Shown piece by piece: positions 60,101-64,000 of a stretch of 64,000 nucleotides of DNA; the first letter of the stretch is position 1; each line of letters starts with the position of its first letter. This DNA comes from a virus. The notes beneath the pieces were generated by a model. The model was given only the letters and a program-made list of their open reading frames with translations. It was not told the origin of the DNA and did no database searches. The stretch is from positions 1 to 64,000 of IMG/VR virus record IMGVR_UViG_3300030333_008604, one strand, 5' to 3'. The position numbers and the translations under genes are program-made.

Positions 60101-63100
60101 AACTCCTTGCGTCAAATGCAATTACAGAGATTTTTTCTTCTCCATCAATTTCGGGACAGCCCTCTTTTGACGCTATTGCCTCTTTGGCTGACGAGCTTTC
60201 TGCCACTCAGCTAGATAGGATGCTTATTTATCAAAATCGCCTGGTACCAAAAGAAAAGACCTACAATCAACTCTTAGGCAGTTTGCGTGACGATTCGATG
60301 CTAGTAAAAGGAAAAATTGCGCCAGACGATAGCGCCTACGGGAAAAACGAAGGTAATTCGTCTTATTCTTCATACCCAATAAGATTTTCTGAAAAAATTA
60401 GAGATTCAATTTATAATTTTGATTTACTTGGAAGCAAGCTAGATGCAGATGTTCTTGAATTGCTTGATTCGATGTCGCTCTCTAACTCAGAAATGGTGCA
60501 CGATTCTAACAAAGAGTTATATAATTCTTACTTGTACGGGGATAGCAGTTGGGCTCAACAGGGAAAACATTACGACGACATCATACCAGCCGGCATGCCG
60601 CATCACACCGCCGTCGGCCAAGGTTCAAAAATACACAAAAGTCTGTGGTGGCCCACAACTGATCCTGCTGATATAGGACTCTTCGATAGCCCCCTCTCCT
60701 ATGCCAAGGAAAATTACAATTTTAAAGCTCATATTTTTGGAAAATTTTTAACAGAAAAACTTTTTCAATTTATTGATAATCATCCTCCTATAGATGGGGA
60801 TGATCAAGACAACCCAAAATACATACGTAATCCGACTGAGATGACAGTCGGCAAAAACACTTTCAAGAACAGGATAATGTATCTTCTGTCTACCCACGGC
60901 TATTCAGCCTTACAGTACGCATATTCATCACGCGCTTTTTCAAAAGTCGCCAACTCAAGGTTACATAAAAGAAAGCACATGAAGATGTTGTGGAAAGCAA
61001 TTCTTAAAACGCCACTAAACACTAGTATTGATCCTCGTTGCACGACAAAGTTTAAGCAACTAGGAATTACCCCCGCCCCCGGCGAAGGCGAAATTGAAAC
61101 TGATTTTTGGAATATAGAGGCAGTAAAAACTTCGATTCTGGAATATTATGAAAAATCTGTATGTAGAGACATATACGATGGTCAAGCTAATGCGATTAAT
61201 GCAACGCAACGCTCGCTTCTAGAAGGCGCTCTTCAAATGCTGGTGCGAATATATGTTTTGGAAGTTTGTTTGGCCGGCGTTGTGACTTGGGAAGCGTTTG
61301 ATATTGGCGACCTGTTTAAAGAAAAAATAATGAAGCAAGTTGTTGTCGCGCACATGCAAGAAGAAATTGGCGCAGACCAGTTTGATTTCTTTGTACAGTT
61401 TTTCGACAGTGCGCTCAAGAAAAAAGAAAATATTGATGTTTTGGTAAAATATTTGAGCGATAACAATATTAGTTCTTTAGAGTATGTTATAGAAAAAGAA
61501 GCCGAGTCAATTGGTTCAATAATTTCCACTTTGTTTACAAACCCTTCGGTAAAGCCACTGTCGACAGGCATGTCGTTAAAGACTGTCAATGCTAGATCTC
61601 CAGATCTTTCTGAAACCTTGGCAGACATGTACGATCAGCCGCTCTTTCAATCATCAAATTTTAACTTTTATAACAGCAATAAAGAAAACATATTTAATAC
61701 TCTCCATGGTTCTGGCGGTGATTATGATGATGCACCATACACTCAGAGAAACGACTTTGATGAAAACTTCCTCAAGCCTGTTGAGGATGCTAACAATCGA
61801 GGCGAGTATTGGGGCGCCAAGCGCAGAGCTACTGCTTTGAAAATAGGACAAAATGCTGCAGCAGCTTCCTCAAACCCATGGAACAGCGATTACGTTGTTG
61901 ATGTTAATTTAACTAACAACATATACACTCTCTGCAACAATAATAATAATTTTTATGCGCCATACTATGATGCTTCGGATGCCGTCGCACTAGACGGAAA
62001 TATTTTTGGAAACGGCACACTTGATTTAAATCAAACAAATTATTTTCAATCCATACCGTACGGCTATTATGGAAAAGAAAGTAACGACAAATCAGGTTTG
62101 CCTTTCGGAGATTTTCGATCTTTAGGCCCATGGGACCATCAAAAGGGCAAGTATAATTTTAACCACCCAGATTTTAATCATCCCGGCGAACTCTATGCAA
62201 AAACTCTTCAACATGTTGATAAATTCCGGCTAGCCGGAAGTGAGAGTGACATAGACGGCCTAGGCGTCTCACAAGACAGACCGATTATGGAACCATATAA
62301 TCTTACGTTTGACGGCGAGGGGACATCCGGAGGTTTTTCGTGGGACGATTATTCAGATGGAGGTGATTGGCACAAAGTTAAGTCGATTCAAAAAGCGCAT
62401 CGTGCAATTAGCAGTGATCCTTTCGCTTTTGAACAGTGTCCCCACCTAACATTCCGCAATAACTTGAATGCAAAAGTAGGAAATATTCTTTTTCAAACAT
62501 ATGTTTTTATTGAAGATGCTGATGCAAGCGATAGAGAAAATATATACATTACAGTTGATGAAGAAACTGTCTCCTGTTCACCAACACCAGGCGGTACTCC
62601 TTTAACTGATATTTTAGGCTCTGATCCGTTTTTAGATTTCGCTCGCCGCGGCCGCACAAACTTACCTGGCCGCGACGGCACTGCGGAAGATCGCCAAGGC
62701 GACCGCGGCAATGCATCCCCCAAGCCAAGGACAGGTCCTCACATATTTGGATATGTTCCAATCCCGGTCTGGAGTCATTTTTATAATCATATTGTTATGC
62801 CTGTTATAAATTCTAATAGTGTCTACAAGGCTGTTTTTCAAAAATATGGCCTCAGTCCATTCTTCAGAAAAATAAAATATGGAATTAGAATGACGTATAC
62901 GTGTCACTACCCTGTGATCCCGCGCGGCAAAGGCTATTCGACTGATACTGATTATTCTTATGATCCAATTCAAGAGGTTGATTTTAAACTTGATGAAGAT
63001 GGCGAAGAGACAGCTCAATGGAATCCCGCCGTAGACCATGGCGATGTAAATTATGTTCATAATATGGCTAAACTTTGCGGCCAGGACGTATTGGAGAGAA

Positions 63101-64000
63101 CAAAGAGCATTTTACAGACAGCGCCATATGTTTTACACGCAGATGAAGATTCTGATCAACTAGATGGCACTTCGGTTATTCCGATGATGCACGAAATGCA
63201 CATTCCAATCCATCAAGTGGAGAAAGAGATTATTTTAACCCCCAATGGCGTGCACCTTGAAGACGGGCTACGCGTTCCTTATCTGAGTGTTGATGGTAAG
63301 GCTACTGCATATGGGCACATGCCGGGTGTTAAGATGTTTGGCAGCGCTCCTTTCCAATTTGTAAGCCCAATTAGCGAATTTCAAAGCTCTGCCACCAAAG
63401 GCCACCAGCAGACGCTCATAAAAACACCCGCACAGTTTTTCTATCGTTTCGTTGCGCAAGATTTACTGCAGGAAATGCAGAATTCTGCAGAATTTAAGCT
63501 GATGTTTGATTATTTATTCCCTCAACGTAGGTATATGGCGCTAGCCTTCTTATTCTCTAGTGATCTTCTAATCAAGTGGATACCGGACCAGAAAAATCTC
63601 TTGAAAAAGACAAAAAGAGGACTAATGCAATCGATTGAAGGAATTATAGCGGCCCAAGATGGCACATATCAGCCTCCTTTTAACCCAATTGCAGCAGATA
63701 TGATAGCAAATCAAACAGGTACCCGAGGCCTAGACGTTCCAGAAGAAGAAATCGACATATTAAAGATAATACTCCGCACCCCTCTTTTGATTTTAAAGGG
63801 TTTTGTAGAAATTACAGATCCTGCAATTATGATTGCTAAGCTTATAATTGATATTGCGAATGCCATCCAGCAAGCGGTAGTCATGGCTATCGAATCTGGA
63901 GTGAACATGGCCATTCAAGGCCTTGATGGTTCAATTATGGCTGCTGAGCAGGCGAAAGTAACAATGACCACTCAAATGGCCATCGGCGGATCCGCAATGC
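54184..64000 (+). CDS. Giant structural protein, at least 3272 codons, 3' end outside window
   Basis: A single open frame from ATG 54184 runs to the right edge; I read long parts of it in frame and found no stop. No catalytic motif is recognised. One strong membrane-type segment occurs near residue 1080 (VLKAVIAILAAVLGKLLHLF), another hydrophobic tract near the window end (PLLILKGFVEITDPAIMIAK and following). Cys occur mainly around 1100-1290. Position after baseplate genes suggests a tail or baseplate giant. The ATG has a weak ribosome site. Certain as a gene; function unknown. Confidence 0.8.
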   Translation, partial: MVDTTKFIDPPPPEQTPYASIMPTDASLESVFALPVHATHYVGQLAGPAQSQGARKHPYLPVRLAPHSYSPALKLGWDDRGYHLLNNEGQLVTDQHGNDASNGIEVNVGTGVFVTEIVQSDTGLWVGFVIEDTDISTELITKWTSNWTQILYTRPEYLRARTGGLVGTNLIPFSNTFYGVARGADAKIADAAKAIAPGKNDNWEKIENNDVIMSYFNFTEYNKERLGDKLKISTGLIKQDPRLRYSEGYYYFVVTEGVRKNAAQLYTQEMIDSGVVLSSEAQAQLLSAKESERLLTEDNIKKVAVDVLLEYHNKDVNRIETRAALQGSGLDPGLLVSVAKKLKVQGPNPNNQKILFAAPASVIDGAMDTNNPYNDNFSKSEETSALNLLDPYEEFRTSGSKDYVFTISLKELRNTCKEIAALFDKFKKQVESFESSGGIIKNPNHVSYDVDSQIKSIETFPDVIDRFLRKQPFPSTSDQENLAMAHFPPATDTEHDHILQIGLRDNGKVGGDVRNTISFIVFSPDPEDLKTWESDELYQIDPNISQDEIQGELPVRRSGYVLKKGMNWLRNQFVGIEASRTLHYIMSYKNLLTYGSEAKKEGKTDKWIKFLQAYSVPPFLIWTTKDPTHQPGEDVDCEELVKKLKEMPAVMNEEQKRFEEEVLSKCRKYIASQRKNTSAADQRVQKKNLQDGYLAAESAAGSETIDALKYLYKIFLHELDVPTLMELLMACIQSKIGMDLTAEALCEAAMIKMVEQVGVEKFKGTLLKFMPELAPYFSGGDSYVDSVIGEDAAKILKDLEENNATPSNKGTNTADAPWMFTVDSLDEGWRLDSRFDGAPVATGLVLGGSAPPHVVHAVMSLEKGGTGVELVPGPRKPHEVLPSGNTQASEVWDALLKAGSEFSQLVEGGDFYSWAEINELRKSYISQGHTRKSADALLVEQGYLVPRTVEYGSAIDTFSDAMEKFSDSMNYHGAGATADAFRTAGSALAQAKYFVKYLGSITDIRQACENIVGPLLELPQMLLAESDPSQFDELFSEWGSDFVNRFSKQFTPKIPKLKLPDSLPVGYPMDQYTKMVLKAVIAILAAVLGKLLHLFLLDLINTCFEEDPSEGEGPTFGAPTVPPDVIPLADLRQRARLGPTTAPLEIARYLQDLISSCSPAQLCALMKGTASTQLSQSLVERTRQHWPNIYAAGIGDSVPDINKIFKDIGEDFNLDICNFLNAKPNVDVDACQNAIFDYDERCNELQQAGLTPEECQEHISQELESLKNKILGLADWTLPGQPTTFQQAVPEPCGPDGYFQLPSATKDSMARVTDTILDYTKINLLSDLDNMQFFLMPPRAIQAIQSPDQLDEAHQIMVDALHTNKPLSPLVLVPGNKYFGGSTFSGRNEDQSGYAFDGSEHQGRGYNLFYGNHRMSAGDYAAGGGHSYNSYRSPERSGTEYWQKDPTFGDTNNPSFLKIDYLFAGAHLGGLTNSTAGQNRIRDDIRRMWENKDEVIYPTAEGAPERTLGQFLTTWGIETTWGTAINGGTWKNPTSPDQTFYKNDLTAAKYQQVVIKNISFGDGPADANGMPVPPSPNAVDFVYTFDLWRFFVKMKGELSTFTKSGKQNGPFGLPEAVNTYGQDIFTKVWPLDTKLKDIYPGIHPTKITHRPNNGVATSRWALGWHGMFSRFIGIGGMKGDTVADKWDDEDLTGNIDLERFKQGANGAFGINPIAYITMEHDEASLGVSGTNFGDRKSYDLLGVPWSEDLFDEGYDTLDNRPVVHSKSGDRFWSDGLIFLLEKLKSYPVGTHLMEVFMDLTVAEATGLTHERISRLYPNWPSINTLVGGTGGVVFANHHSYPADKDHESWRQLSSDDEARGGFGPWHQGIKPMFIAFEVPFRNLDSPLEDAQGVLDTMTMDNQPINKQLYEYLNVINDGDDLFQKSLGFKKSPGRTDIQQDAARIERNHNFNPNILSYPMNYTSFLGSSTQSKELLASNAITEIFSSPSISGQPSFDAIASLADELSATQLDRMLIYQNRLVPKEKTYNQLLGSLRDDSMLVKGKIAPDDSAYGKNEGNSSYSSYPIRFSEKIRDSIYNFDLLGSKLDADVLELLDSMSLSNSEMVHDSNKELYNSYLYGDSSWAQQGKHYDDIIPAGMPHHTAVGQGSKIHKSLWWPTTDPADIGLFDSPLSYAKENYNFKAHIFGKFLTEKLFQFIDNHPPIDGDDQDNPKYIRNPTEMTVGKNTFKNRIMYLLSTHGYSALQYAYSSRAFSKVANSRLHKRKHMKMLWKAILKTPLNTSIDPRCTTKFKQLGITPAPGEGEIETDFWNIEAVKTSILEYYEKSVCRDIYDGQANAINATQRSLLEGALQMLVRIYVLEVCLAGVVTWEAFDIGDLFKEKIMKQVVVAHMQEEIGADQFDFFVQFFDSALKKKENIDVLVKYLSDNNISSLEYVIEKEAESIGSIISTLFTNPSVKPLSTGMSLKTVNARSPDLSETLADMYDQPLFQSSNFNFYNSNKENIFNTLHGSGGDYDDAPYTQRNDFDENFLKPVEDANNRGEYWGAKRRATALKIGQNAAAASSNPWNSDYVVDVNLTNNIYTLCNNNNNFYAPYYDASDAVALDGNIFGNGTLDLNQTNYFQSIPYGYYGKESNDKSGLPFGDFRSLGPWDHQKGKYNFNHPDFNHPGELYAKTLQHVDKFRLAGSESDIDGLGVSQDRPIMEPYNLTFDGEGTSGGFSWDDYSDGGDWHKVKSIQKAHRAISSDPFAFEQCPHLTFRNNLNAKVGNILFQTYVFIEDADASDRENIYITVDEETVSCSPTPGGTPLTDILGSDPFLDFARRGRTNLPGRDGTAEDRQGDRGNASPKPRTGPHIFGYVPIPVWSHFYNHIVMPVINSNSVYKAVFQKYGLSPFFRKIKYGIRMTYTCHYPVIPRGKGYSTDTDYSYDPIQEVDFKLDEDGEETAQWNPAVDHGDVNYVHNMAKLCGQDVLERTKSILQTAPYVLHADEDSDQLDGTSVIPMMHEMHIPIHQVEKEIILTPNGVHLEDGLRVPYLSVDGKATAYGHMPGVKMFGSAPFQFVSPISEFQSSATKGHQQTLIKTPAQFFYRFVAQDLLQEMQNSAEFKLMFDYLFPQRRYMALAFLFSSDLLIKWIPDQKNLLKKTKRGLMQSIEGIIAAQDGTYQPPFNPIAADMIANQTGTRGLDVPEEEIDILKIILRTPLLILKGFVEITDPAIMIAKLIIDIANAIQQAVVMAIESGVNMAIQGLDGSIMAAEQAKVTMTTQMAIGGSAM

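Overview
This is a 64-kb stretch of a large tailed-phage genome, probably a myovirus-like phage of a Gram-negative, possibly marine host. The evidence is a gp55-like late sigma factor, PhoH, a T7-lysozyme/AmpD-type endolysin, a RecB/Cas4-like nuclease, a tail-fibre-like protein, a tail-lysin-like M15 peptidase protein, a giant structural ORF, and dense packing with ATGA/TAATG overlaps almost all on the + strand. Heptose and nucleotide-sugar genes and a lipobox protein point to a Gram-negative host. Host and taxon cannot be fixed from sequence alone.

Layout. (1) 1-25.6 kb holds an array of large multidomain proteins: Nudix, HAD phosphatase, several HExxH metallopeptidase-like domains, a polymerase-beta-like nucleotidyltransferase, a ligase-like fold fused to a HIGH-type nucleotidyltransferase, thioredoxin, a second amidase and a tubulin/FtsZ-like GTPase. 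A small lysis region (2.5-4.3 kb) sits inside it. Many of these proteins start with (and some contain or end with) a short helical peptide of one of two families, FENWRKF-like or ITKxQLxQIIxEEL-like, finishing in [L/V]-x-E. That matches the cleavage rule of T4-type prohead proteases, so I propose that this block encodes capsid-targeted, co-packaged proteins. A one-piece tmRNA gene (tag ANDNVSFDYALAA) and a 38-residue protein with 12 cysteines lie in the middle.

(2) 25.6-32.5 kb carries small genes, an unusual tRNA-like RNA, a staphylococcal-nuclease-like enzyme, a likely strongly expressed structural protein with its own terminator, a His-rich fibre-like protein, a minus-strand lipoprotein trypsin-like protease, PhoH, a metallopeptidase-like protein and a RecB/Cas4-like nuclease.

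(3) 32.5-47 kb is one overlapping operon for glycan synthesis: at least six glycosyltransferases (two tandem GT11 fucosyltransferase-like), a UDP-sugar dehydrogenase, a GDP-mannose 3,5-epimerase-like enzyme, a second epimerase, separate heptose kinase and adenylyltransferase genes, a cupin, a HAD phosphatase and NAD synthetase.

(4) 47-64 kb starts with small proteins and the late sigma factor and passes into tail/baseplate genes: a 1304-residue protein with an M15 peptidase domain, a 433-residue baseplate-like protein, and an ORF of at least 3272 codons that runs off the right edge. No integrase, transposase, CRISPR array, terminase, portal or major capsid gene is recognised in the window.
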